NCBI GenBank assembly: GCA_014905825.1
Contig: JACGCN010000008.1
Coordinates: forward strand, 1,736,001-1,800,000
Direction of reading: 5' to 3'
DNA: 64,000 nucleotides
Source of the DNA: Lyophyllum atratum
Taxonomy: Eukaryota > Basidiomycota > Agaricomycetes > Agaricales > Lyophyllaceae
The first letter of the stretch is position 1; every line of letters begins with the position of its first letter. The translations under genes and the position numbers were made by a program. The notes under the pieces are model-generated. The model was not told the origin of the DNA and did no database searches. It worked only from the letters and a program-made list of their open reading frames with translations. Shown here piece after piece: positions 47,967-57,793 of the stretch.

Positions 47967-49119
47967 CACCTGCATTTTTCCGCTCATCATCCCTGAATTC
48001 TGGTATGCAACTACTGCTACAAACCAGTCTCATCACGAGCACTTCCACTGCTTCCGTCATCTGGTTTCTGCAACAAACATCATATCTGCGTTCAAGACCT
48101 CCAATGCTGATGCTGATGCCTATACCCAGCATTACACTCACTATCGTATTGCCATCCAACACCTCTTCCCCTACCGCCCATCAAAGCCAAATCATCACTA
48201 TGCCATGCACAATGGTGCTCTGCTGAAGTATTGGGGTCCTCTGGCGTCGTTTAGCGAATTTCCGGGAGAACGAATGAATGGAATGTTGCAGAAGATCAAC
48301 ACAAACCGGAAACTTAGTATGTCTTCATCCATCCTTATATTGCATCATAACTTGTAGCTAATGCTGAGAATAGGAGATTTAGATCTCACAATGCTTCGCC
48401 AGATGAGTCGTCGTGCGCGCATAGATGCTCTGCTGCATGATGAAGATGGCTCGAGAGACCTAGCTGACACACTCGACCCAATCCATGTATCTATGGACAC
48501 CCCATTACCTCTCAAGCCTACAGAGGTATCGGAAATCTTGTTGAAGGCTCCTGCTCTTTCACCAGAGGAATACAATGCCTTGCTTTATTATCTGCACCTC
48601 ACTGGACGACCATACCGAGCCTTTCATGACTTCCCACATCCTCCCAATGCCAATATTCTCCCTCCGCAGGCTCAGCGTCCTTTGCAGGTGCACCGAGATC
48701 AGGAATGTACTTTCAGTTGCGAAAGGTCACATAAAGGGAATAGTGCGATACAATTCTACAACCCTTTGACTCAGACTCACGATACAGGATTCATCCAAAC
48801 AATTTGGGGACTTCCTCTGGAGGGGTCAATGCGCAACTTCATGGTAGTCCGCCCACATCGACCGCTTTCCGCTCTTGAGGAGGGACAGGCACCATTCAGT
48901 CAATACTCTGGGTTTATGACGCGAATCGTTGATGCGCTGCCCTCCGATGATCTGGTCATCATTGAGCCCACCCATATTATCACACACGTCATGACTTTCA
49001 GACGACCAGCAGGAACCTATGGCATTGGCAAGGAGACAATGGTGGTCTGTTGGGCTTTAAATAGAAGACGTCGATGATATTTTCATATATAGTTACTCAT
49101 ACATCTGACAATCAGGAAG

Positions 49120-50235
49120 CTATGATCTAGACGGCGGAATCGACTCGTGCACGGGAGGGCCAGAAGATAGGTAGTGCATCAAAAATGTGATGGGTGGGGG
49201 ATCTCCATCAGTGGGAGTCGGCGGCAGGCAGTGTGGTAGTGGTGGGGAACCGATGTGAGGCGGTGTGGCTGTCGTCTGGCTAGGGTCATACTCAACAGCT
49301 TCGGCATTCGACATCTGAGGATGGCCCTCAGTCCGTCGTAGGTGTTTGGTGGAGCCGATGTTGCGTCGCGCTTCCAGGCCGTAGTCGCGTCCTTTGATGG
49401 GGTCGTCGTTCGCGCTGTCGATGCATGGCTCGCGGCGGCGGTCCAGCTGGGACGGCCGTGGTGGCGTCCTTCGGGTCCTGGGGGTCGTTTCCGAGGCCAT
49501 GGGGGCGCATTCCGCGTCATTTGGGGTGTGGGTGTGTTACTGAGGCGGTGGTTTCGTTTCGAGGTGGTGGGTGCTTGCTGAAGCGGCAAATGCTTGTTGG
49601 GGTTGTCCGTTCGCGGTACAGGGTGGTTGTGTGTGATAGTGGTCGCAGTCCCTAGTCGTAACGGGCAAGCGATGCGCCGTCTGGCGAAGTGGTGGCGCGG
49701 GAGGTTGTGGGCAGTGTGTAAACTACGCGGGGGCGTCGAAAGTCGGCTGTGTGGATGCGAGCTGGTCAGTCGTTGCGGGAGAGCGTATGAACGACGCACC
49801 AGGCAGTTCCCCCACAGCTGGGGCCTGCCCTCGTCCCCCCTGGGCCCTCCCTTCCATGCTGCTCCTTAACCTTTGTATCTCTGCAGCTGAGGGGTTCCGA
49901 GACGGTGCGGTCGTCGTCGGTCCTGTGTGAGCCGGATGGTCGAGGAAGTCGTGGCTGGCTCCGAGCTCGGGAGGCGTAAATTCAACTCCTAGTGGCTCCA
50001 AGGCATGTCTTTGGAAGACGCGTAAGCGTGTGGATAATGTCATGCCAATAGATTACTCACCATGGAGGGCGCCGCCATTCGCTGACAAGGGTGCGCCTGT
50101 CCCAGTCCCAGACGTCATGGGTGATAGAAGCACGGAGGTGGAGATCCTCGTCTGAGAACCTCCGATGCTGCTCCTTCGTGTTCCTGCGGCTGAACGGTTC
50201 CGAGGCGGTGCGGTCCGTCGTTGGTCTTGTGGCAT
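49120..50235 (-). CDS. Pro/Ser-rich hypothetical protein
   Basis: Unrecognised. A donor at the end of the frame GAPLSANGGALHG (about 50073) splices in phase to VEFTPPELGASHDFLDHPAH (acceptor near 49990), a frame open to about 49729. A further exon could join the frame MASETTPRTRRTPPRPSQ (49500) that ends in VHESIPPSRS at 49120. The probable start is the ATG at 50235 (MPQDQRRTAPPRNRSAAG). A short unit recurs twice (TAPSRNPSAAEIQRLRSS and TAPPRNRSAAGTRRSS), indicating an internal duplication. It is low-complexity and disordered-looking, with no domain. It sits just right of the Plavaka transposase in opposite orientation and could be that element's second gene or a relic. Confidence 0.35.
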
Positions 50236-50698
50236 GGGCACTGGGCAGCAATCACGATATTGGTGGTGGTGGGAGCTAAGAAGAAAAACACCGCCAACGT
50301 TGCGCGATGGTAGTATAGCTCGTCGCGATATAGTGGACATCGAGTGGACATGGCAGGTTATCACGCCTCGCGCGTTTGGAGTCCCAACATGACCAAACAG
50401 CCTGGTTTGCCTCCGGAGTTCGGTCTCAATCTTGAGTGAATGCTCCTGATCTTGACCCTTCGCGCACTCACGCAGACTTGATAAATAAAAACAATAGTGA
50501 ATTATTGACGCGCACTGCGCGACGTAAGAAAAATAAAGACATCATGAATCCATATTCTACTCGCTACTCTCACCGTCCGAGGAGTTGCTGCCCTCCGACG
50601 AGCTCTCATCGTAACGCTCGAGCTGTTCAAGTTCCTCCTCGGTAGGCATGTTGTATTGACTCAATACAGCATCACCGAATGTCTGCATGAATTCTTTC

Positions 50699-50962
50699 TG
50701 TTGAAAGGATGTCACATGATCAACCCGTTGGGTTGAACAATAATGTAGTTATCACATGTCTTACGGAACTTTCTAGAACATCAGAGATGGCGCACAGACC
50801 ATCTCCCAAACATATAAATACCCTCTGTATTTACAGTAGCAGAACAGAGAGTTATACACTCATCTATAGTCGCTAAGTAGCTTCACCTTAAGACCCAACA
50901 GTACTTCCAGGTAAGGTAGTCATAGCCTAACTTCTACTACGTTGTAGTATGCTTGCTCGACA
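50699..50962 (+). repeat. 5' LTR of copia copy 2
   Basis: 264-bp LTR with a TATA element (TATAAAT at 50813-50819) that should drive the element. It appears identical to the 3' copy. Confidence 0.97.
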
Positions 50963-50974
50963 GGTTATGGGCCC
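50963..50974 (+). other. Primer-binding site of copia copy 2
   Basis: GGTTATGGGCCC immediately follows the 5' LTR. Its complement GGGCCCATAACC matches the anticodon stem-loop of initiator tRNA-Met, the half-tRNA primer used by copia of Drosophila. Confidence 0.8.
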
Positions 50975-51151
50975 CGGTCGCCGTCATTAGCGCTGTAACA
51001 GGCTGCTCTGACTGGCTTGACTAGCCTTACCATTGCTATGTGCATCTTCGGATTGCACTAGCATTAGCTCGTTGAGCATTGAGCACTTTATTTTTATATT
51101 GTTGCTCTGCTCAAAAATACGACGCTGACGACTTGTTTTTTTCCAGAAACA

Positions 51152-54100
51152 ATGTCTTCCTCCACCAAAACCAATGAATCCACTGGTCTTGGCTCGATTC
51201 CCATGCTTGATGGTTCAAACTATCTTGAATGGTCGAACAAGATGCTAGCGTATCTCAAGTTCCAAGGTCTATGGCAAATTGTGGGCAAGAGCTATTCGAA
51301 GCCCAGATATGCAGACCAGGAAGCGAAAACAGCTGCCAAGGACAAAGAGATACGGGATTGGAATGCCATGGATGATCAGGCATCAGGAGCAATGCTCCTT
51401 CGTATGCATGAGAGCATTAAACATCACCAGTTTAACACGGAAGGCAAGGAGATGTACAGCTATTCCTTCTGGGAGACTCTCAAGACTACATACTCTACGC
51501 CTTCGATCTCCACCATCTACTCCGACTTTGAAAAAGCGATTCGATTCAAGCTATCTGGGGCTAGACACCCCACAGCTGATATCGAACAGCTTTTCCTTCT
51601 ATTCACACGCCTGAAAGTCAACGGCTGTGAAGTTCCGGAGTCACTTCAGTGTATGATATTGCTTGCTGGCATCCCACCTTCCTGGACCAGCATTCACACG
51701 CACTATCTACAATCTGGAACTCCTTCTGGACTCAAGTTCACCTCGATTCGAGATTCCATCGCCGCGGAATTCGATCGCCAACGAGGTGGCCCTGCACATG
51801 CCAAGAAGATCTCTTCTGTCAAGCGCAAGGGACCTGACCCTTCTCATCGTCAGGAACCTTACAATGACAACAAGAAGAAGAACTTCCGTCGTGGCAAAAA
51901 GGGTCAGAACAAGGGCAAGGAACAACAGAAGAAACCGGACAATGGACATTCCCATTCCCACTTTGCATCTCCATCGATCATGATGGAAACCATAGCATCG
52001 ACTCCTTCACTGCCGACTCCACCGAGAGTCAAGATCGCTTCATTCTCCGCCGCTGGAGTTGCACTCTCAGAGCGCACTCCCTCGCCTCCCACGGTAACCG
52101 GTCCTGGTGAGACTACTCCCACGGACTTCTATCCGCACTATACCAACAGCCGCAACTTACTGGAACGTCTTGGTGAACCCAAGACGGCCCGCAACCTCCG
52201 ACCCATCGAAAAAATGATGTCGGAGAAGGCTAGAGGTAAACAACGTGCTCCTTCCATCCAGGAGATCGCCGCAACACCAATCGTCGAGGAATTCGAAGAA
52301 CTTCCTCCCTCGCCGCGCCCAGCCAAGCGCGCCAGGATCGACGATGATGACGACGAGCAGCTGGACTGGGGAAGTGATGTGGATGGAGAAATTGCGGACA
52401 TAGCCGGCTTGGAAACCGGATATTACAGCGAGATGCAAGTATTTGCTTCTTCTTCTCAGCACAGCACTGACTACTTCCCACAGGGAAATTGTTTGAACGC
52501 CGAACATTTATGTAGTCAAGTAGCACGCACGCATGTACTGTATGATTTTGGGACATTACCCAAAATCAATGAATATGATTCTCACACTGCGAATTGTGCT
52601 AAGTGCAAAGGAGATAAAGCAAATTGGATTCTAGACTCGGGAGCGTCGTACCACTACTCGGGAAATCTTGATGACTATGCTGATTTTGAAGAAGGTTCCT
52701 TTGGAACGTCTTCAACTGCCAATGGCCTTGTCAATATAACAGGCCGAGGCACCGTTTACATCAAACGAAAGATCAGCAACCAAGAAACAGTTATTAAACT
52801 TTATCCCGTGTTTTATTTCCCGGAGCTTGGAAAAATACGCCTACTTGCAATGGGCGTACTGCTTCAGGAGGGATACTTCGTAAGAGGATCCGCCTCCAAT
52901 ATTTCCTTCTATACGAAGACGAACAAACTATACCTAGATTGTTGGCCACATAGGCCAGGACAAACAATCTACTGGGCAATGGCTGAGATTGACAAATCTA
53001 CGACGCCAAAAGTCTCACAATCGGCTATAGTCGATTACGACTTGTGGCATAAACGTTTTGGACATCCGTCAAAGGAAGTCTTGAAACATGCCAAGGACAA
53101 TATGAGACAGTTCCCACGGATAGATTTCCCCAAGGAAAATCCAATATGCCGAGGATGTGCGGAAGGCAAGATGCCTTCAAAATCTTATCCGCCATCTGAC
53201 ACACGTGCAAAAGAACCCTTTGACAAGGTCCACTCGGACTTAAAGGAGTTCCCCGTCAAATCATACCACGGGTACAAGTATTACATGTCGATCGTTGATG
53301 ATCACTCTTCCCATGGATGGACGGTAAAATTGAAGCTCAAATCAGAGTCATCAAACGCCATCCAACAATTTGTTGCCATGGTCAAAACCCAATTTGGGAA
53401 AACCATTAAGATATGGCAGATTGATGGGGGAGGAGAATTCGACTCAATTGAACTTAATCGCACGTTGAAAGAACTCGGCATCGTGGTCCAAAAAAGCGCT
53501 CCCTATGCACACCAACAACATGGTCGAGCAGAACGCTTTAATCGGACTATCATGGATGTGGCACAAGCAATTCGCTTTGATGCCTGTCTACCCCCTTCTT
53601 GGTGGGAATTTTGTGTGGATCACGCGGTGCATTTACGCAATCGCACCCCAGTTTCACGACTAAAGTGGAAAACGTCACATGAAATCATCAAAAGTGAAAA
53701 ACCTGATGTATCTCACCTCCGAGTATTAGGCTGTGGAGCATATGTATACCTTCCGATGGAAAAACGTGCCAACAAATTGGCTCCCAAAGCGGAGCTAATG
53801 ATCTATTTGGGCGTACCTGAAGGACAAAAGGCATACAAATTCATGCGACTCCACAACAACACGATATTCGTTGGAACGACAGCCACCTTCGATGAAACAC
53901 TGTTTCCGAAATGTCCAGACTCTAAAAGTCGTATACCTGCTGAGATACCCGTCCCAGATGAAGGTATGGAGCAAGAGGCTCCAGATCAAACCATTCCACC
54001 GGACACGGATGACTTAGATAATAATCAGTCAGAAGATGATACCAATCATCGCCGTTCCCGATCCCCATCTCAAGATCCTCCTCAAGGAGATGATCAAAGT

Positions 54101-56200
54101 GAACCGGAATCAGACAGTGCACCTGGTCCGAGTTCCCCGCGTCAGCCGCCGGGACATCAGATTGATCAAGACGATTTCGAATATCGTCAAGAAGATGCTG
54201 ATGAATGGCGTAACTTACCTCGCCGATCAGGCAGAACGCGGAACATTCCAAAACGTCCTGGAAACACTTACGGGGAGAATCGACTCCCCTCCGATATACA
54301 ACGGGATGTTGAGCGCCAGAGATACTGGAAGAAAACGGTTGGAGATACCGAGCGTCGCCCGCGCGGTTATCACCGTTATGAAAGAGAATTTTCTCCCGGA
54401 AGATTTTCTGAACCAGATATCAATAGCGACACTGAGCAGCCACATCAACCACCCAGTGACGAAGAGATGCGTGAACCTCAAAGGGAATATGACCCTATGG
54501 ATGAGGACACGTGGGTGCAAAAAATCACCCGGGAAGGGGGAGTTCCTCTCATTCAATTTCTATTATCCAATGCGGTTAAGAATAATGAGGAAGTTCCGGA
54601 TCAATTTCGTGATATCATGCGGATGCCAAAACCGCTGAAAGACGAATGGATCAAAGCTTGTAAAGACGAGATAGAAGCTCTCCGTCAAAGACAAGTCTTT
54701 GAACTTGTTGATCTACCAACTGGTCGTAAGACCATTAAAAACAGATGGACTTTCGACGTCAAAACTGACGGACGAAAGAAAGCCCGCCTTGTCGCAAAAG
54801 GATTTTCACAAATCGAGGGGATAGATTTCGATGAAATTTTCTCACCAGTCGTTCGATTCGAAACCGTTCGAATGATGCTATCCCTGGCTTCTTTAGAATC
54901 ATGGTGCATTCTTGCCCTTGATGTCAAAAGTGCTTTTCTCTATGGAAAGCTCGATGAAGAAATCTATATGCAGCAACCAGAAGGCTTCGCTGTCAAAGGC
55001 CAAGAACACAAAGTATTACGCTTGAAACGTGCTCTCTATGGTCTCAAACAAGCAGCACTTTCCTGGTGGAAAGAGCTCTCCAAGTCCATGGCGGATCTTG
55101 GATTTAAGCGTACGACATCAGATCCTGGTGTCTTCATCTATTGGACAAAAGATGGCAGATTTGTTATCGCCCTTGTCTACGTTGATGATGCTCTCTTCTT
55201 CGGTAAAGATCGGACCTTAACCGAAAAGAAGAAAGAGGAATTCAAGAAGAAGTGGGAATGCCGAGACCTTGGTAATGTCACCGAGTTTTTACGCATGCGC
55301 ATCCGGAGAATTGGCAACAAGATCTGTCTAGATCAAACAACCTATCTCCAAAAGGTGTTAAAGCGTTTTGGAATGACGAATGCTAAAACTGCTCGCACTC
55401 CACTCCCATCAGGGTGGAAACCCAAGGAGAACACCGCTTCTTCGGACCCACTACTTCGGTCTAAATTCCAACAGGTGATCGGATCGTTGTTGTACCTCAT
55501 GCTAGGCACACGACCTGATATCGCATATGCTGTCATTAAGCTTTCGCAATTCTCTGCGAACCCCTCCAAGGAACACCTTGACAAAGCCTTGTATATTTGC
55601 AAGTACTTAGTAGGGACTCAGGATTATCTCCTGACTTATGACGGAGACTCTAACAAAGGCCTCCTTGCATATACCGATTCTGACTGGGCAGGCGATGAAA
55701 TCAAGCGCCGATCCGTCACCGGATTCTTCATGAAGATGGCAGACGGCATTATTTGCTGGCAATCACGCGCCCAGAAAACTGTGGCTCTATCATCAACAGA
55801 AGCCGAATATATGGCTATGTCCGACTGTTGTCGCCAAGTCACCTGGCTAAGGTCCCTTCTCTCCGAGATCGGATTCACACAAAGATCTGGTACTCCGATC
55901 TATGGTGACAACCAAGGGTCAATCTTCATTGGCTCAAATCCGGTTCAAGAACGTCGAACCAAACACATTGACATACGGTACCATTATATCCGTGAATGTA
56001 TTGAAGATGGCAAAGTCACTGCCTCTTTCATCGCAGGTGACGAGAATCCGGCTGACATGTTCACCAAAAATTTGGGATATGTCAAATTCGAGAAGTTCAG
56101 AGACATGCTAGGTCTCACGTTCTTCAAACAAGAACACATGAAGAATCTAGAAGAGCACTTCAAGCAAGATGCCAAGAAACGCAAAAACCGCGATACTTAG
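51152..56200 (+). CDS. Copia copy 2 Gag-Pol polyprotein
   Basis: Single 1682-residue polyprotein giving capsid, protease, integrase and reverse transcriptase/RNase H after self-cleavage. Order by residue: Gag region (1-240), basic Lys/Arg-rich stretch (about 230-265), linker, protease WILDSGASYHYSG (about 490), pre-integrase WHKRFGHPS (about 631), integrase core with IVDDHSSHG, DGGGEF (about 757) and GRAERFNRT, an acidic Ser/Pro linker, RT from RWTFDVKTDGRKKARLVAKG through ALDVKSAFLYG to YVDDALFF (about 1343), then RNase H TDSDWAGD (about 1508), SSTEAEYMA (about 1548) and YGDNQGSI. There is no stop or frameshift. I see no CCHC knuckle in Gag. The start context (cagaaacaATGTC) is the first ATG of the frame, 189 nt after the LTR. 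Confidence 0.96.
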   Translation: MSSSTKTNESTGLGSIPMLDGSNYLEWSNKMLAYLKFQGLWQIVGKSYSKPRYADQEAKTAAKDKEIRDWNAMDDQASGAMLLRMHESIKHHQFNTEGKEMYSYSFWETLKTTYSTPSISTIYSDFEKAIRFKLSGARHPTADIEQLFLLFTRLKVNGCEVPESLQCMILLAGIPPSWTSIHTHYLQSGTPSGLKFTSIRDSIAAEFDRQRGGPAHAKKISSVKRKGPDPSHRQEPYNDNKKKNFRRGKKGQNKGKEQQKKPDNGHSHSHFASPSIMMETIASTPSLPTPPRVKIASFSAAGVALSERTPSPPTVTGPGETTPTDFYPHYTNSRNLLERLGEPKTARNLRPIEKMMSEKARGKQRAPSIQEIAATPIVEEFEELPPSPRPAKRARIDDDDDEQLDWGSDVDGEIADIAGLETGYYSEMQVFASSSQHSTDYFPQGNCLNAEHLCSQVARTHVLYDFGTLPKINEYDSHTANCAKCKGDKANWILDSGASYHYSGNLDDYADFEEGSFGTSSTANGLVNITGRGTVYIKRKISNQETVIKLYPVFYFPELGKIRLLAMGVLLQEGYFVRGSASNISFYTKTNKLYLDCWPHRPGQTIYWAMAEIDKSTTPKVSQSAIVDYDLWHKRFGHPSKEVLKHAKDNMRQFPRIDFPKENPICRGCAEGKMPSKSYPPSDTRAKEPFDKVHSDLKEFPVKSYHGYKYYMSIVDDHSSHGWTVKLKLKSESSNAIQQFVAMVKTQFGKTIKIWQIDGGGEFDSIELNRTLKELGIVVQKSAPYAHQQHGRAERFNRTIMDVAQAIRFDACLPPSWWEFCVDHAVHLRNRTPVSRLKWKTSHEIIKSEKPDVSHLRVLGCGAYVYLPMEKRANKLAPKAELMIYLGVPEGQKAYKFMRLHNNTIFVGTTATFDETLFPKCPDSKSRIPAEIPVPDEGMEQEAPDQTIPPDTDDLDNNQSEDDTNHRRSRSPSQDPPQGDDQSEPESDSAPGPSSPRQPPGHQIDQDDFEYRQEDADEWRNLPRRSGRTRNIPKRPGNTYGENRLPSDIQRDVERQRYWKKTVGDTERRPRGYHRYEREFSPGRFSEPDINSDTEQPHQPPSDEEMREPQREYDPMDEDTWVQKITREGGVPLIQFLLSNAVKNNEEVPDQFRDIMRMPKPLKDEWIKACKDEIEALRQRQVFELVDLPTGRKTIKNRWTFDVKTDGRKKARLVAKGFSQIEGIDFDEIFSPVVRFETVRMMLSLASLESWCILALDVKSAFLYGKLDEEIYMQQPEGFAVKGQEHKVLRLKRALYGLKQAALSWWKELSKSMADLGFKRTTSDPGVFIYWTKDGRFVIALVYVDDALFFGKDRTLTEKKKEEFKKKWECRDLGNVTEFLRMRIRRIGNKICLDQTTYLQKVLKRFGMTNAKTARTPLPSGWKPKENTASSDPLLRSKFQQVIGSLLYLMLGTRPDIAYAVIKLSQFSANPSKEHLDKALYICKYLVGTQDYLLTYDGDSNKGLLAYTDSDWAGDEIKRRSVTGFFMKMADGIICWQSRAQKTVALSSTEAEYMAMSDCCRQVTWLRSLLSEIGFTQRSGTPIYGDNQGSIFIGSNPVQERRTKHIDIRYHYIRECIEDGKVTASFIAGDENPADMFTKNLGYVKFEKFRDMLGLTFFKQEHMKNLEEHFKQDAKKRKNRDT

Positions 56201-56210
56201 CATGGGGGAG

Positions 56211-56474
56211 TGTTGAAAGGATGTCACATGATCAACCCGTTGGGTTGAACAATAATGTAGTTATCACATGTCTTACGGAACTTTCTAGAACATCAGAGAT
56301 GGCGCACAGACCATCTCCCAAACATATAAATACCCTCTGTATTTACAGTAGCAGAACAGAGAGTTATACACTCATCTATAGTCGCTAAGTAGCTTCACCT
56401 TAAGACCCAACAGTACTTCCAGGTAAGGTAGTCATAGCCTAACTTCTACTACGTTGTAGTATGCTTGCTCGACA
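56211..56474 (+). repeat. 3' LTR of copia copy 2
   Basis: Appears identical over 264 bp to 50699-50962, implying very recent insertion because LTRs are identical when integrated. Confidence 0.97.
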
Positions 56475-57403
56475 CTTTCTCGGGCAGATTCTTCCAACGG
56501 GCGCACTGTTCCCACGTCTGGCAAAATTCCTCGAGAGGTAATGCAACGCGGATACCGCCCTCGATATAGTCGACGCGCTCACGAACTGTCAAAGTATTGT
56601 TCCAGTAGATGGGGTCAAACCAATCTATGGGGACCTGCTTCGGAAGTGTTGTAAGTTCTGACACCTGTGGCATCGCAAGAGCCTCGCGACGACGTTCCGG
56701 CCTAGTGTGATAAAACGATGATCAGTCACTTGGTCGAAAAAATGGGATATTGACTAACTTGTGCTGTTTTCTCTTTCCCTTCGCTATGCGCTGGCGCTGC
56801 ACGTCAGCCAGTCTAAAGAACCTCATGACTTTGGCTGCGCGGCCCTCCTTGTCTTTGATGCGGTAGATCGCGTCGCCCTCCGTCAACTCATCATCAGAGT
56901 GTGCCTCAGTCTCACTGGCCAAGGCAAGGACCCGCATATTGAAGCCTTGGGCCTTGAGAACGTCGACTCTGCTGATCATAAGCTATTAAGGTTAATCAGT
57001 AAGATCGACTACTGTGGCAAGCTGAATACATACGTCGTGGCGGCGTTTGTAGACTGTGGTTGTCTGCTTCCCTTTCGCAACACTCCCTGGGCTCTTCGCC
57101 TCAAGCTTGGCGATATCGTGCATGTAGGAGAATACAAAGCTTCGATAAAACTTGCGCATGAGTGGAAAGTCACGAACAAAGGGTAGATTGATCCCCATGT
57201 GTGAGTAGCCAAAGGCGGCGGAGACCTGCTCGAACGTTTGGAGGGCAATGTGCTCGTGGAGAAGATTGTACAAGGACTCGGGATTGTCACTGAGGACATC
57301 GGGCGCCCATCGCGAAAGCCCAACAATTGCCACAGTCCTGAACATGAGGAGCAAATGTGACTCCGAGACGCGTTTGATGTTGTTCGAGACCGTGCTGCCC
57401 TCC

Positions 57404-57770
57404 TGTCATGAACCGCTAAGTCCCTTCCGAATCCCGACACCTCGCCTCCGTTTCATCCCTTCGTCCCTCCACTTCGACTTCCTTATCTCCTTATCACGAA
57501 CATCTCAAGTATTCTCACATATCACTCAGATACATAACAGATAACAGACAGACCTCTCACTATTCTACAGACTTTCCACATCTTTACTCAAACTTACTTA
57601 CTCAAACCCGCTCACTCAAACAGTATTTACTCAAATCCTTACCTATAAAAGCCCCGTAGTTTACCTTGTATCGGACATCGAATCAACACAGTGTTTGCCC
57701 AGTTATCTCTTTCAGCCAAGTCGTTCTCATCATCTAAGTCTTATTCCTGATTTATCACTCGGTTCTAACA
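57404..57770 (+). repeat. 5' LTR of the gypsy element
   Basis: 367-bp LTR with TATAAAA at 57644-57650 and several TACTCAAA/ACTCAAAC repeats ahead of it, which may be promoter elements. Confidence 0.97.
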
Positions 57771-57793
57771 AGTTTGATTCGATCACATAACCC

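Larger units (their letters stand above)
42434..49077 (+). mobile_element. Plavaka (CMC/CACTA-like) DNA transposon, coding extent
   Basis: Minimum extent of a class II transposon of the fungal Plavaka type, defined by its transposase exons on either side of a 3.5-kb insertion. Terminal inverted repeats and target duplication were not identified, so true ends lie outside these coordinates. The minus-strand Pro-rich gene at 49120-50235 may or may not be part of it. Confidence 0.7.
42434..49077 (+). pseudogene. Plavaka transposase, split by a 3.5-kb insertion
   Basis: Transposase of the Plavaka family. Left part: exon 42434-42641 (N-terminal CNCTIC zinc-ribbon-like start, Lys/Arg/Ser-rich), 42691-43344 and 43393 to about 44452. 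It contains YTTQSFDSWLQFFLSR, IYIDWFNPFTNKIAGKKVS, LYCLNLPPNLRYRPEN and PYWDPVKHVVLGFMHNWLEG, with a run of acidic residues near 44250. The frame then leaves the family after KLKAQEYLL. It resumes at about 47967 with LFTCIFPLIIPEFWYATTA, runs to 48316 (KPNHHYAMHN, EFPGERMNGMLQKINTN), splices to 48374 (LDLTMLRQMSRRAR) and ends at 49077. The 47967 block is what the family has directly after KLKAQEYLL, so about 3.5 kb has been inserted. No GT..AG pair joins the two sides in frame, which argues against a simple intron. Confidence 0.8.
50699..56474 (+). mobile_element. Ty1/copia retrotransposon, copy 2 (5776 bp), intact
   Basis: Complete element with LTRs 50699-50962 and 56211-56474 (264 bp, TG..CA) that I find identical. 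A perfect 5-bp duplication CTTTC lies at 50694-50698 and 56475-56479. The primer-binding site GGTTATGGGCCC is at 50963-50974, and a polypurine tract GGGGGAG precedes the 3' LTR. One unbroken 1682-residue gag-pol frame lies between. Everything needed for autonomous transposition appears present. It is unrelated in LTR sequence to copia copy 1. Confidence 0.98.
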
